Positions 10,179 to 21,580 of a DNA stretch of 64,000 bases are shown here, piece after piece. This stretch comes from Tuctoria greenei. Lineage: Eukaryota; Streptophyta; Magnoliopsida; Poales; Poaceae. Location: positions 106,497,110-106,561,109 of the forward strand of contig JAYESD010000001.1 of the NCBI GenBank assembly GCA_036927565.1. Direction: 5' to 3'. Made by a program: the position numbers and the translations under genes. Position 1 is the stretch's first letter, and every line of letters begins with the position of its first letter. A model generated the notes under the pieces. That model was not told the DNA's origin. It saw nothing but the letters and a program-made list of their open reading frames with translations, and searched no databases.

Positions 10179-11663
10179 CTATCGGAAAGGAACTTCTTCC
10201 CGGTGCTTGTTGTAGCACTCGGCAAGGTTTTGGACCTCCCGGCAGTCTTCCAAACTGTGGCTGTCCGTCTTATGAATTGGACACCACACCTTGGGTTTGC
10301 CACCGTCTTCAGAAGACGGTCGAGGTCGCTTCTCGGGGCGTGGCCCCCAGCCACCTGGAGCTGCAGCAGCTGCAGCATTAGATGCACCGGCCAACGGCCT
10401 CTTTTTGCTGTTTGTCTTTTTATTCTTTTTTCCACTCCCGGAGGTATTGGCTTCGCCTTTGGGGGATTTCTTGCGATCCTCCGGAGGTGGTTTGGAGTGC
10501 ATTTCACGGCCCTCCGCAGCTCTGGCACATTTGTCAGCCAAGCTGAAGAGTTCCGTGACACGGGTGATCTCCTTGATCGCCAGTTTCTCCAACATCTTTT
10601 TATCCCGTACGCCCTGTCTAAATGCCACAATGACAGAAGCGCTAGAGATAGAAGGGATAGTGTTTCGTACCTGAGAGAATCTCTGGATGAATGATCGGAG
10701 GGATTCTCCCCCTTTTTGCACGACTGCAAAAAGGTCTAGTTCGGTGCCTGGTCGGGTGTATGAACTCCCAAAGTTGGCGGTGAACTGTCGGCACAACTCC
10801 TCCCAACTGTTGATGAAGTTGGGTGGAAGGCTCATAAACCAGGACCGGGCGGTCCCAGTTAAAGCCACTGGAAAATAGTTGGCCATTACGGCCTCATTTC
10901 CTCCAGCTGCCAGGATAGCAGTGGAGTAAATCTGAAGAAATTCGACGGGATTAACGGTCCCGTCAAACTTCTCCGGCAGGTGAGGCCGAAATTTTTGTGG
11001 CCACCTGACCATACGCAGATGCATGGTCAGGGCTGAACAGCCTCCTCCTACTCCTTCGGGAGCAGAAATGTCCTGAGCTTCTCGTCTTTCACGAGCACAC
11101 TCGATATGAACTCGGCCGTCTTGTTGATGGTATCGGCGATCAAGCTCCGCCCGGAGGTCATGAGTTGAAAGCCTTGATACCGTGTGAGTGCGTCGCGCCC
11201 CGGAGGGCAACGACGTCACTTGCTGTGACGCAACACGTCTCCTGTTGTTGGAAACGTGTGGACCAAGTCTGCCAGACAAGGTCCGTCGCTGCAACGGGGC
11301 CCGTCCTGAAGGCGGAGGACCCTGTTTACTGATGCGGTCGGCTGCTGCTGCAACCAAGTGTTCCACATAGGCCCTCCACTACTCCATTGCATCCCGGGAT
11401 GCATACGGAGGTGGTGGGCGCTGAAGGAGAGCACGTGCTGCATGGAGCACGTGTTCCGGGTTGTCATGATTCACCGACGCAGTGATTGACGCCGGTGCAC
11501 CATCGCGCTACCCAGCTTGATTTGCTGGTGGAGGCGGCGGTGGTGGAAGTGTGACTCCTGCTGGAACTGAGGTTCCTGCTGGTGGCTGCATATTAGAGGG
11601 ATTGCCCCCAACAGCTTGAACAGCGGGATGACCATTGGATGATTCAACAGCTGAGTTCACCAT
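10179..11663 (-). pseudogene. Gag of A1
   Basis: The likely start ATG is at 11663-11661, 20 bp inside the primer site. The N-terminal part has a proline run and is interrupted by a stop and a frame change near 11380-11510. The main capsid part is open for 395 codons to the stop at 10179, with LPEKFDGTVNPVEFLQIYST, GTARSWFMSLPP and FRQGVRDKKMLEKL. Near the end is a zinc-binding-like motif, WCPIHKTDSHSLEDC. It packages element RNA. The stop at 10179-10181 corresponds to Gln in A2. Confidence 0.88.
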
Positions 11664-11682
11664 TCCCTAAATCTCAGGCGCC

Positions 11683-11700
11683 CCCTACCTGGCGCGCCAA
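11683..11700 (-). promoter_or_regulatory. Primer binding site of A1
   Basis: One base from the 5' LTR, the minus strand reads TTGGCGCGCCAGGTAGGG. It matches the form I know from grass Tat elements, where a tRNA-Arg primer has been proposed; I could not check the tRNA. Confidence 0.7.
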
Positions 11701-11701
11701 C

Positions 11702-12607
11702 TGTCAGTGGTTTTGATCCGGCAGATCTCCCGACACTACTAAAGTGTTTGCGGAGTTTGAAGTTCGGTGTGGGCGCGCAGAGATTCAAGAAGGTGAAATG
11801 TAAAATGACACTGGAGACACAAAGATTTACGTGGTTCGGGCCGCCTGAGCGTAATACCCTACTCCACGGAGTGTGTTGGTGTTGTATTAGATGTATGAAC
11901 TCAACTCAGTTGACGTGAGATGAGAGCGCGTTTGAGCCGATCAGACCAGATCAGATCAGATCAGATCAGATCAGATCAGATCAGAGAGCCCTCTATGTAT
12001 CGTCACCTGTCCTTTTATAGTACAAGGACAGGCCGTTACAAGTTGGCCTGGCCCGACATGTGGCCCCAGCGGCTACTAATATTGATACACATTTGATGCG
12101 CTTAATTACTCTTAATGACCGAGTTACGGGCTTTGACAGCGCCGTTACTGGTAATAAGGGTCGTCCAATCGTGTGTCATTAACATAGTATTAATGACACT
12201 TAATCGGGTCTTGAAGTCCTTGATTCCCCTTGGAAGATCCGGAGCCTTTGTCGAGTCTACCGGAGGTTTGAGGCTGAAGATCCAACGATTGGACACATGG
12301 CAGCTCCGGAGCATACTGTGGGGAACAGATTGGTCCGGTGCCAACAGACACATGTCAGTTGTGGAGCTTCCCTCGGTCTGGGGTTAGGTCCGGGGGTGCC
12401 GTTATGGTACATAGCCCGGAGCTTCCACCTTGTGGGCGGTAGCTCCGGTTTGATGGTACACGTGGCGACCCTAGGACTAACCATGTTGGGAAAGCGGGTC
12501 CGGTTATGTCTTACATGTGGGCCTTCGAAGGTCTTCAAATCAAATAGATGACATTTCCTTGAGATCTTTGCAATCTCAAGGGGTATACGGTACTTAGGGT
12601 ACCGACA
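11702..12607 (-). repeat. 5' LTR of A1
   Basis: It is 906 bp with ends TGTCAG...CCGACA. On the minus strand CTATAAAAGG at 12011-12020 is a good TATA box. The transcribed side holds a pentanucleotide run (11941-11995) and the upstream side holds CCGGAGC motifs. It matches LTRs at 48448-49339 and 60284-61168. Confidence 0.93.
11941..11995. repeat. (AGATC)n pentanucleotide run in the A1 LTR
   Basis: About eight units of AGATC. The A2 LTRs have only about three or four (48690-48716 and 60525-60547), so the array varies in length between copies. Confidence 0.85.
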
Positions 12608-13624
12608 ACGAGGATTCTGGGGCCCACTCGAAGGAGAAAACCAATTAAAAATGAGGGGAATCACCCATACCCATGATGGGGCCCCACAAAACAGCCTCCC
12701 AGAAGAAAAACATTGCGTTTGGGGCCACCAAAAAGTCGGTCAAAGTGCCATGTCAGCCGACTCGGTAAACGCACCAAACGCGATCAACCACCACATGTTG
12801 GCTCCTCGCGGCTTGGAGATCACGATGGCGACTGATTCCCTCGCTTTTTCAGGCGCGAAAATGACCGTTGGAGGGTATAAATAGGGGGTAGGGGGCTCCA
12901 TCACTCCACACACCCAAAGCTTGAGTATAGTACTCCACTCCAAAGGCGTAGTGCTGCAAAAGTTCTTAGGAAATAGGGAGAGAGTGAGAAAGAGGAGGAG
13001 GAGGCTCCGGCTTGTCGGGCTTCTTCCACTTAAGGATAGGATTTGGGCTTGTCGAACGCTCTCCACCTTTGTACCTCAACAGTTCTTTCCATCTCAAGTA
13101 AGGTACATGATTTTCATTTGAGTTCATTTATTTAATTCAAGTAAGTTAATTCCTTAGTTGCTTGTTCGCTCATCGCTCTATTCATTTAGAGGCCCTAGTC
13201 TTTGCTAGAGAGGTTAGGGAAGTAATCCATAGCGTAGGCGTGGTGTCTAGGCTTGACGTTACCTCTGATTATCTCGTAGTCCACGAGTTGTAGAGGTAGG
13301 GGGTAGGTGGTGACAACCCTATCCGTCCGTTGTAATCCTCCACGTTCGACTACGGCGTAAGCTCTTGGCGGGAGTCGCCTGGCAGACCAGGGTAAGCCTG
13401 TGCCCAATATAGGCTGCTATTGACCGACTTGCTTTGAATTAGAAACCCTTCTCTTAGGAAATACACTCTATCCCTTACCTACCACCAAGCTTTGTGTCCT
13501 TGGGTGAACTAGTTATAAGATTAGCACACACATTCCTTGGATTTGATACCCTTGAGAATACTCTTTAAGGGGAAGTGCTACAACGGTTTCTCCGTGCGCT
13601 TGCGGATTTTCATCTGTGACGTAC
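12608..13624 (+). repeat. Diverged Athila-type LTR D (partial)
   Basis: Its last part (about 13480-13620) matches the reverse complement of the B1/B2 LTR ends: ACACACATTCCTTGGAT, a run ending CTTAAGGGGAAG, and GCGCTTGCGGATT. TATAAATAG at 12876-12884 sits in promoter position on the plus strand. The left part was split by A1. About 20 bp of the right end is missing where it meets the C1 reverse transcriptase. No internal region accompanies it here, so it may be a solo LTR or one end of a larger element. Confidence 0.7.
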
Positions 13625-14355
13625 CAGCCATCAACAAACACCAAGACGACCTTATCCAAGTACTCCATGAAGACGTTATTCATGACGTACATGAAGTATG
13701 CAGGTGCATTAGACAATCCAAACGATATAACGGTGTACTCATAGGATCCATACCGTGTTCGAAAATCCATTTAGGGTATATCCAAGGGTCTAATCTTCAT
13801 TTGGAAGTATCCTGACCTCAAGTCGATCTTGGAGAAAACACAGGCGCCCTTCATCTGGTCGAACAAATCCTCTATACGCGGTAATGTGTATTTGTTCTTG
13901 ATTGTCACCTCGTGGAGAGATCTATTGTCCACACACATCCTCTGGGTTCTATCCTTCTTATCTACGAAGAGCACTGGGGATTCACATGGTAACGAGCTTG
14001 GGCGTATAAAACCCTTCTCTAGCTGCTCTTGATTTTGCTTCTTGAGCTCTGCTAACTCCTTAGGAGGCATCCTATACGGCCTCTTAGTTATAGGTGCAGT
14101 TCCACATTTTAAATCAATGACGGACTCGATGTCGCGATTAGGTGGCATACCTGGCAACTCATCTGAAAATAGATCCGAGAACTCACGCACCACCGGAAGC
14201 TCCTCTAGTGTTGCACCGTCCGTTTGATTTAGCACTGCCTTCTCTGTTGTGGGTTGAGATGCTTTAAACTCTATGTTGATCCCCTCATCATTTGTCAATT
14301 GCACCGTCTTTGTGGCACACTGAATTACGCCATGGTGCTTTTGTAACCAATCCAT
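13625..14355 (-). pseudogene. Reverse transcriptase of C1, truncated
   Basis: The minus strand reads SDLFSDELPGMPPNRDIESV, AELKKQNQEQLEKGFIRPSS, CVDNRSLHEVTIKNKYTLPR and FSKIDLRSGYFQMKI. After a stop near 13771 it resumes with FRTRYGSYEYTVISFGLSNA and ends at VLVFVDG, just where the catalytic VDD/IDD box should be; LTR D begins there. Gypsy-type RT, not functional. Confidence 0.85.
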
Positions 14356-14795
14356 TCCAAGTATTGTGTCCAGCTTTGTGATTCCAAAACAATGAGGTTG
14401 GCGAGGAAGTCTACCCCCCTTATTTTAAGGCTCATTTTTGGACATATTATATTTGTCCTCATCTCCCCTCCAGAAGACTTAACCAACAAGGTATACTTTA
14501 TGTGAAATATAGGCAAACTATACTTGGCAACATACTTTGATGATATGAATGAATGCGATGCTCCAAAATCAAATAATATAGTTGCCGAGTTGGAGTTTGC
14601 GAGGAACATACCAATCACAATGTCCTCATCGTGTTGGGCTTCTTCCGAAGAGACATGGTTCACCTTGCCACAAGCAAAATTCTGCTGCCCACAATTATCG
14701 TGTGGTGCTCCTCCATTCGACCTTGGGTTCTGCCTTGGAGCATTGTTCACTTGACCATAGCGTGACTTCGGGCATTGAGATGCGAAGTGTCCCAC
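14325..14795 (-). pseudogene. Zinc knuckle end of gag and protease of C1
   Basis: The open stretch begins at GHFASQCPKSRYG, the end of a CCHC knuckle. About 65 residues on is ATILFDFGASHSFISSKY. The retropepsin motif should be DSGA or DTGA; here it reads DFGA (codon 14565-14567), so the protease is inactive as well as truncated by a stop at 14325. Confidence 0.78.
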
Positions 14796-15824
14796 CTCAC
14801 CACAAGTATAGCATGTCCTTGTTGCACCAGTATAGTTATGATAAGTTTGATTATGAGCATTAGCAGGGAACTTAGCGCGGGCGCATGTGGCATTGGAGGG
14901 CGAGGTGCTTGCTTGGTAGGGTGTTGCTGCATTGGCTGAGCTGGGTGTGGTGGAATAGCAGCGCGATATGCAGGAGCAGTTGGGGTGTAGTATGATGCAT
15001 TTGGTGGTGCATAGCGAGGGCGAACATTGCTTCCTTGGGGCTATCCTTGATATGGCACCTTTCTCTTATTCTCTTGCTCCATCTCACGAACTTGTTCTCA
15101 ACCACAATAGCCTTGTCCACAAGCTTCTGGAAATTTTGGAAGTCACTATTGAGCAATTGGACTTGAATCTCATTATTTAGTCCCCTCATGAACAAGTATT
15201 GCTTCCGGCTATCTGTTTCACATCTTCTGGAGCATACCTTGAGGGTTGAGTGAATTTATTAAGGTACTCACTCACACCCATCTTTCCTTGCCTGAGGTTT
15301 TCAAATTCTTGCCTCTTCAAGATCATGACACCTTCAGGAACATAGTGAGAACGGAAGTTCTCATTGAATTCCCTCCAAGTGATTCTCTCTTTATTTACAT
15401 GGGCATTGCAAAGAGCTTCACACCAATCCGCAGTTGCTCTAACTAGCTGATGGGAGGCAAAAATGACTTTCTCCCAGTCGTTGCATTGGACAATAGCAAG
15501 CTTTTTCTCCACAGATTTCAGCCAATCATCAACTTCCATAAGACCATTGGCTTGAGCAAAAGTAGGTGGCCTAGTCCTCACAAACTCTCCCAGGCGGCTA
15601 TGAGGTGGTGGGGGTGGCGGCGGTGGTGGTGGCACAGGCATGTGGGGCTGGTTATTGGCTTGCAGCTGTCCCAAGGTTTGCATCATGGTTTGCATGAGCT
15701 TATTTTGCATAGCCATCAAGCGCTCAAGGTTGCTGGCTTCAGGAACAAGGTGGATATTCTGAGGCACCCCATTGTTCTCCTCATCACCATCGACATTTCT
15801 TTGGTTGCGGGTCACCCTATGCAT
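14796..15824 (-). pseudogene. Gag of C1
   Basis: The start ATG at 15824 opens MHRVTRNQRNV, followed by a proline run and the capsid region RLGEFVRTRPPTF, VDDWLKSVEKKL and NENFRSHYVPEGV. A frame change near 15190 moves it to MRGLNNEIQVQLLNSDFQNF and a further change follows before the zinc knuckle at about 14760-14800. Typical Tekay/Del gag, broken. Confidence 0.83.
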
Positions 15825-16103
15825 CTAAGGAAAAAGAGTACAAGGTGGAAGGATTTAGAATTTGAGAGAAAATGTTCGCAACTATATGCATCAAGGGATA
15901 TGGAACTAAGCAACTACGTATATGTAAGCCTATATGGAGAGGTGGACAAGTGCCGAAGCACCCTGCAATCCTCTACTAAGCACACAAGCACACAAGCAAT
16001 CATCGCATAAAAATCAGCTCACCAACCAACTATGACATTTACTATGTGTTCCTATGTGCTCTAAAGTGTCCATTCTACCTAGGTTGTGTCCTACGGTCAA
16101 TGT
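15825..16103 (-). other. 5' leader of C1
   Basis: Sequence between primer site and gag start. No coding region or repeat of note. Confidence 0.55.
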
Positions 16104-16116
16104 GGCTCTGATACCA
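16104..16116 (-). promoter_or_regulatory. Primer binding site of C1 (initiator Met tRNA)
   Basis: The minus strand reads TGGTATCAGAGCC, the classic plant Met-initiator primer site, three bases from the LTR end. Confidence 0.9.
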
Positions 16117-17897
16117 ATTTGTGACACCCGGTTCAAAAAATGAGCCAAGTGAACACATATGTGTGACCAGGATGTTCAACACACATACACGACAAAACCA
16201 CAAATGATATACAAAAAATAACTGCATCTCAAATAATTAATAAGTACCTTATTACAATATTCCAATGGTTCTCGAATTACAAATCTCTAATTATTACTAT
16301 TGTAGTGGAAAGATAAACTAAGCAACGTGACTCTCATCCACATGCAATTGACGATAGCACAAAACCTAGAACTCCACATGATCCTCATGATACTCCCAAA
16401 CATCACCTCAGGCTGTTGGGGGGCATTGCAAGGGTGAGCACATGTTGTACTCAGCAAGTGTGGCAAGGTATGACATGTATATAAAAAAAGGAATCAATAA
16501 ATGGCTAATTGCTGAAAAGTACATTCAAAACATGTAAAAAGCATCATGCAATGTCTAAATAAATTTAATCCCATCATATCCCAAGTAATTATTATAACAT
16601 GTATCCAACATTCTCAATGAACATCATACCTCATCCATCAATTTAATAAACATCCATATGCCAATTTCTCACCTTCATAACCAACCATGTTCAATTATCA
16701 TAGCCCAAACCATAACCATGCTCAAAACCATCCCAAACAATTCCCAAGTTCCCTCTAATCATGTAGGTCATCCAGGTGCTCTTAATCGGGAGCACGAGTA
16801 TCATGATAGTTTTTAACACTCTTCAGAGGTTGTACCTCTTTACCCACAAGTTTGTGATTTCATGCCCTTTTGGTGACTAAAGAACCTCCATCATGCCCAT
16901 GACCCGTCGGTCAAATTACACACTTCCAATGATGTGTGGCCAAGAGATCACAAAATAGCCTTTACAAAGGGACTACCAGCATGTTTAGACCCAATAAGGT
17001 TTCACGGAGGTGATGTCTCACAACTGAGCACATCCACCCAAGGGCCCTCTCTTGTGCCGTTCGGATCCCAGGCAGTCCCGCCACTAATGCAAACCCAACC
17101 GACTCCAATTTTCAGAGCCTTCCAAATTATCTGAATAATGCTGGCAATACACCTAATTAATTGGCTAAGCCGCACCCATACTTGGCCTTGTGGTGGCACT
17201 GTTGTCCTGGCTTATTCTCACATGAACCGGTCCTTCGATCTAAAGCAAGCAAAACCACCATATCATCCAACCCAGTCCACAAATTATTCTTTCTTAGATC
17301 ACCCAAGTCCCATGTTACCAAATAATTATATTCATCAATTCTCATCATCCATATGTTCATTAATTCCTATGTAAGCTATTTGATTGTTTCCAATCCCTGT
17401 TAAGTTTAAGCGGAGCAAAAAATGTAAAATACCCTTCCCGACTCTCAACAACTAATCCCAAGCGGCAAGGATGGTCACACAAGTCCGGTAAACACCTATC
17501 ATGTGTTTCCCATCAGTTCGGCACAAGCATGCAACTTTGCAAACAAAACATTTGAAAACAAGATCAAAATGATCAAGGACACTTGCCTTGCTCTTCTGGA
17601 TGGTTTGGATCAATAGCTACGAAGTTTTGGTGTTGAAGGTCCTCGTAAGCACCCTCTAGAGCATTACCTTCTATTCTGCGCGACAAACATGTGAAACAAG
17701 CATTACAATCAACAAATGTTCATATAGACTCAATATGCCATGATATGCATGAATGATGCAATTATGATGTAATACATGTTACTAGGTTGCTATTGTTGCT
17801 TACTATCTAGTTACAATTATGTTTTAAATGTTAGAGCAAGTTTTGAGTCATTAGGGAGAAAGTTGGGAAAGTTCCAGGAATTCAAGAATTGAAGGAC

Positions 17898-17983
17898 CGG
17901 AGTAGTCCGTACCATGGGCTCGACATGTCCGCTCTGGACCAGAAACTTCAACGAACTAGTCTACACTAAACCGAAGAAGTCCG
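17898..17983. repeat. Second palindrome cluster in the C1 LTR
   Basis: Four degenerate copies of CGGACTAGTCCG start at 17898, 17920, 17952 and 17972, that is 22, 32 and 20 bp apart. The matching cluster in C2 is at 21495-21580. Confidence 0.75.
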
Positions 17984-18506
17984 CTACGACTAGGGTTTTT
18001 GCGAATTTCCAACTAGAGCATAGTTTGAGTTAAGTATGGAACCATAATTGACGTAGGAAAGACGGATCTAAGATATTTACCGTGAATTCAAGGGTTCTCT
18101 AGTTGAAGAATAGGTGAAATGCAAGAACTCGATGGCTAGATCAATGAATACGAAGAATTGGCGAAGAAGATCGTAGCAGCGATGACGATCTCGTTTGATC
18201 CTCCTTCTTCCTTCGTGTTCTCCCTTGCGTTGGACTCCTCTTGATGGCGTCTCACAGCGTGACAGGGGCTAAGGGTTTCTCAAGCATGGGAAAAAGGGTG
18301 AAAGGTGGGTGGTGGGGTGTTTATATAGGGGGGTGGTGGTAGGGTTAGTGTGGAATCCAAGTCAAAGTCGGTGGGGACAGGTAGAGGCCTTGGTGGGGTC
18401 CCACATGGGCTCCTTAGGGGTAGGGCACAATTTTCTTGGGCCCAATTGAGGCAATTGCCCAATAACTCGCCGTGGAGGAGAAATAGAATTCGGATACCCT
18501 ACACAC

Positions 18507-18898
18507 TGCACTAGTCTTTAGGAAGGCCGGACAAGTCTGATCAAGGTCAGAGAGTTAAACGAAAAAGTCCGGTATTGGGACAGACAAGTCCGTTCAAGAT
18601 CAGAAAGTCAATCGGACAAGTTTGGTGCCAAGTTAGACAAGTCTGGGATTTGTCCAGTATCAAATCCAGACCATGTTTTTTGGAGTTTCCAGTAGCGATA
18701 ATCAGACTAGTTCATATATACAACGAACAAGTCCGAACAGAAGCAGAAACAAAACTGGATTTGTCTGTAAAAATTAATGGATAAGTTTGGAGAACATCAG
18801 AAATGATTTCTTTACTAATTCGTAGCAATTAGCGGAAAATTTCGAGGGACAATAGTGGCTAAATCGGACTAGTCCGAGGTCCAATTCAGACAAGTGCA
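18507..18898. repeat. Phased 12-bp palindrome array in the C1 LTR
   Basis: Degenerate CGGACWWGTCCG copies start at 18507, 18528, 18560, 18581, 18613, 18634, then (after an irregular stretch) 18703, 18724, 18756, 18778, 18811, 18833, 18865 and 18887. Steps are 21-22 or 32-33 bp. The sites at 18811 and 18833 are weak but fall on the expected positions. Confidence 0.78.
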
Positions 18899-19027
18899 TA
18901 CTAAGCCAAGTGTTTAATTGCTGTTTTGGTCCTAATTCATTTTAGTTTTATTCCTTTTGTGTTGCACCGTGTCAGACTTGTATAAGAGTGAATGCAATTC
19001 ATGATGGATGAAAATGAGGGTGTTACA

Positions 19028-20515
19028 ATGGAGGTAAACCCAATATTAGAGGAAGAAATACGAGAGGGTGAAACAAAGGATGAGGAAATCCGAGAGATCA
19101 AGGAAAGGATCCAAGGAGGGAGAGAATGGAGGATTGATGAAGGTGATCATGGTACGCTATGGATTGTAAAATGAATTTTCGTGCTTAATGTGAAGCATAT
19201 CCGGGAGATGATACTGAAATAGGCACATGACTTGCCTTACTCCATCCATCCTGGTTGTACAAAAATTTACAAAGACCTGAAGACGTGCTACTGGTGGGAT
19301 GGGATGAAGAAGGACATAGCTACATATGTTGCCCTATTGACACGTGCCAATGGGTCAAGGCTGAACATCAAAGGCCAGATGGACTATTACGGCCATTGAA
19401 AATACCCGAGTGCAAGTGTGAAAAAATAGGTATGGACTTCAAAGTTGGATTACCACGTTCCCAGTCCGGTTATGACTCTATATGGGTTATTGTGGATCGA
19501 TTGACAAAATCTGCTCACTTTATTCCTATCAAGACCAAGTACACCACGGAATAGTTAGTCGATTTGTATTTGGAGAATGTTGTATACAGGCGTGGAGTTC
19601 TAAAAAGGATAGTCTCTGGCGGAGGTTCTCAATTCACCTCCAGGTTCTAGGGGAAACTACATGAAACTATGGGTACCAGGTTAAATTTTAGCTTCGCATA
19701 TCACCCACAAACTTATGGGCAAACCGAGTTGACAAACCAGATATTAGAGGGTATGTTGAGAGCTTGTGCCTTGAAGCATCGACGCGACCGGGGCAAGACC
19801 TTGTCGTATGCTGAATTCTCGTACAACAATAGTTACCATGCCAGCTTGAAAATGTCACCCTATGAAGCACTATACGGGAGAAAGTGTAGGACACCTTTAC
19901 TTTGGAATGAAACTGGAGAGAACCAAGTATTTGGACCTGATGTGTTACAAGATGCTGAAAGGCAGGTTCAAATAATACGTGAGAACCTAAGGGATGCTCA
20001 GTCACAGCAAAAAGACTATGTGGATAATCGGCGGAGAAATCTGGCTTTTGAAGCTGGAGACTTCATGTATCTCAAAGTGTCAGCTATGCGAGGTCATAAG
20101 CGATTTAACATCAAGGGCAAGTTGGCACCTCGCTACATCGGGCCATCTAATATTTTGGACAAACATGGAGAAGGGGCATATAAGTTGGAGACGCCAACAA
20201 GACTTTCTGATGTTCATGATGTATTCCATGTTTTTCAGCTCAAGAAATGTTTAAGGGTACTCGAAGAACAAGTACAAATGGATGAATTGGAGTTAGAGGA
20301 AGATTTGACTTATGCCGTGCCACCTATCAGAATCTTGGAAACAAAGGAGAGAGCCACGAGAGACATGGTGATTTGATGGTGCAAAGTACAATGGAAACAT
20401 CATACTGAGTCTGAAGCAACTTGGGAGCGTGAAGAAGACCTTAAGATAGAATTCCATCATCTTTTCTCCGCGCTATCGAATCTCGAGGGCGAGATTCATT
20501 TTATGGGAGTAGGTT
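19028..20515 (+). pseudogene. Integrase and 3' end of pol of C2 (Tekay/Del type)
   Basis: The plus strand starts inside the linker before integrase (EEEIREGETKDEEIREIKER), then has IHPGCTKIYKDLK, the zinc region with CQWVKAEHQRPDGLLRPL, and the core MDFKVGLPRSQSGYDSIWV. The second catalytic Asp should be in SDRGTQF but the sequence gives SGGGSQF (Gly codon 19618-19620). The Glu region is YGQTELTNQILEGML, with Glu kept. The C-terminal part FEAGDFMYLKVSAMRG and FHVFQLKKCLRV is open to 20376; after a TGA the last 45 codons run into the LTR. Frameshifts occur at about 19240, 19555 and 19660. Confidence 0.87.
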
Positions 20516-20645
20516 TGTAACACCCTCATTTTCACCCATCATGCATTGCTTTCATTCTTATACATGTCTAATACAATGAAACACAAAAAGGAACAAGATT
20601 AAAATGAATTAGAGGCAAACCAGCAGCTAAAATAAATCTTTGGTA

Positions 20646-20936
20646 TGGACTTGTCCGGATTGGATCCCAGACTAGTCCGGTTTTGCTATTGTTGTCCCCC
20701 AGACATGTCGGTTAATTGCAATGGAGTAATCTGGTTTTCTTTCTGTTCCCGTCCGGACTTGTCTGTTATCTTGTACGGACTAGTCTGACAATCACTAGGA
20801 CTTGTCCAACATAGCATCGGACTTGTCCGTTGAACTCTCTATTCCTTGGACGGACTTGTCCGACAAGAGATCGGATTTTTCCGATAAGCTCTCTCTACAT
20901 TGAACGGACTTGTTTGGCCTCCTTTGGACTAGTCCG
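20646..20936. repeat. Phased 12-bp palindrome array in the C2 LTR
   Basis: Twelve sites related to CGGACTAGTCCG start at 20646, 20668, 20700, 20722, 20754, 20776, 20797, 20818, 20851, 20872, 20905 and 20925. Steps are 22, 32, 22, 32, 22, 21, 21, 33, 21, 33 and 20 bp. The array begins 130 bp into the LTR and ends about 180 bp before the TATA box. Confidence 0.88.
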
Positions 20937-21494
20937 GTTCCTAGGGTTTTGACTTGGATTCTATATTTCCTCCACGACGAGTTATTGGTAATTGCCTTAA
21001 CTGGGCCCAAGAACATTGTGCCTCACCCTTAAAGAGCCCAAGTGGGACCCCACAAAGGCCCCTACTTGTCCCCACCGACTTTTACTTGGATTCCACCCCA
21101 ACCTAACCCCCCTCCTCCTATATAAACACCCCACCACCCACCCTTTACCCATTTGCCCACTTTAGACAAACCCTAGCGCCTGCTCTCTTCATAGCCGCCA
21201 CTCTTGAAGGGAGAAGGAGGAAAGGAAGAGAAGGAAGAAGAAGGAGAGGAAGGAATCAAGCAAGAATGTTGACGCTGCTGCGACCTTCATCAACCCTTTG
21301 ATACGAACATCCCTCATCGTCAATTCTCCATCAACAACCCTAGACGTCAAGTTTCTCACGTTACACCTAATCCTCGACCATTGAACCAACAGATTCACGG
21401 TAACTACCCTAGATCCAACTTTCCACGTCAACTCTGATCCCAATCTTGATTTAAATCATGCCCTAGATGGAAGTTTGCAAAACCCTTGACATAG

Positions 21495-21580
21495 TAGACT
21501 TATTCGGTCCAGTGTGGACTAGTCCTTTGAACTTTCTGGTCTAGAGCGAACATGTCCGGCCCAACGTGTGGACTAGTCCG
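21495..21580. repeat. Second palindrome cluster in the C2 LTR
   Basis: Sites start at 21495, 21515, 21547 and 21569 (steps 20, 32 and 22 bp), downstream of the TATA box. Confidence 0.75.

Larger units (their letters stand above)
1..12607 (-). mobile_element. Tat-lineage Ty3/Gypsy LTR retrotransposon A1 (left end cut by window)
   Basis: On the minus strand the order is 5' LTR (11702-12607), primer site, gag, protease, reverse transcriptase, RNase H, a second archaeal-type RNase H, integrase, a long spacer, polypurine tract and 3' LTR (1-364, cut by the window). Integrase after RNase H gives Gypsy; the extra RNase H before integrase and the gag sequence place it in the Tat lineage (RIRE2-like in grasses). 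The roughly 5 kb between integrase and the 3' LTR carries a separate gene on the plus strand. All pol domains have stops or frameshifts, so this copy is dead. It lies inside LTR D: the bases after its right end (12608-12612, acgag) should be the target duplication, but the left flank is outside the window. Confidence 0.92.
13625..19027 (-). mobile_element. Tekay/Del-type Ty3/Gypsy element C1 (5' part)
   Basis: On the minus strand: 5' LTR (16120-19027), Met-initiator primer site, gag, protease and the first half of reverse transcriptase, cut at 13624 by LTR D. The long LTR, primer site and RT/gag sequences fit the Tekay/Del chromovirus lineage. It ends at 19027 directly against plus-strand integrase sequence of the same family (C2), so it appears inserted into C2; the other boundary lies outside the window. 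Confidence 0.85.
16120..19027 (-). repeat. 5' LTR of C1, 2.9 kb
   Basis: Minus-strand ends are TGTAACACC...GGGTGTCACA, about 2,908 bp. CCCTATATAA at 18320-18329 is the TATA box. Upstream of it (higher coordinates) lies the phased palindrome array (18507-18898) and downstream a smaller cluster (17898-17983). It matches 20516-23306 in the opposite orientation along its length. Confidence 0.9.

Noticed and set aside
13537..13815. Plus-strand open frame over the C1 RT/LTR D border
   Set aside because: It spans an insertion junction and mirrors the RT on the other strand.
16104..16116. Possible tRNA gene (also at 25864-25876)
   Set aside because: Only the 13-base primer-site complement is present, with no cloverleaf around it.
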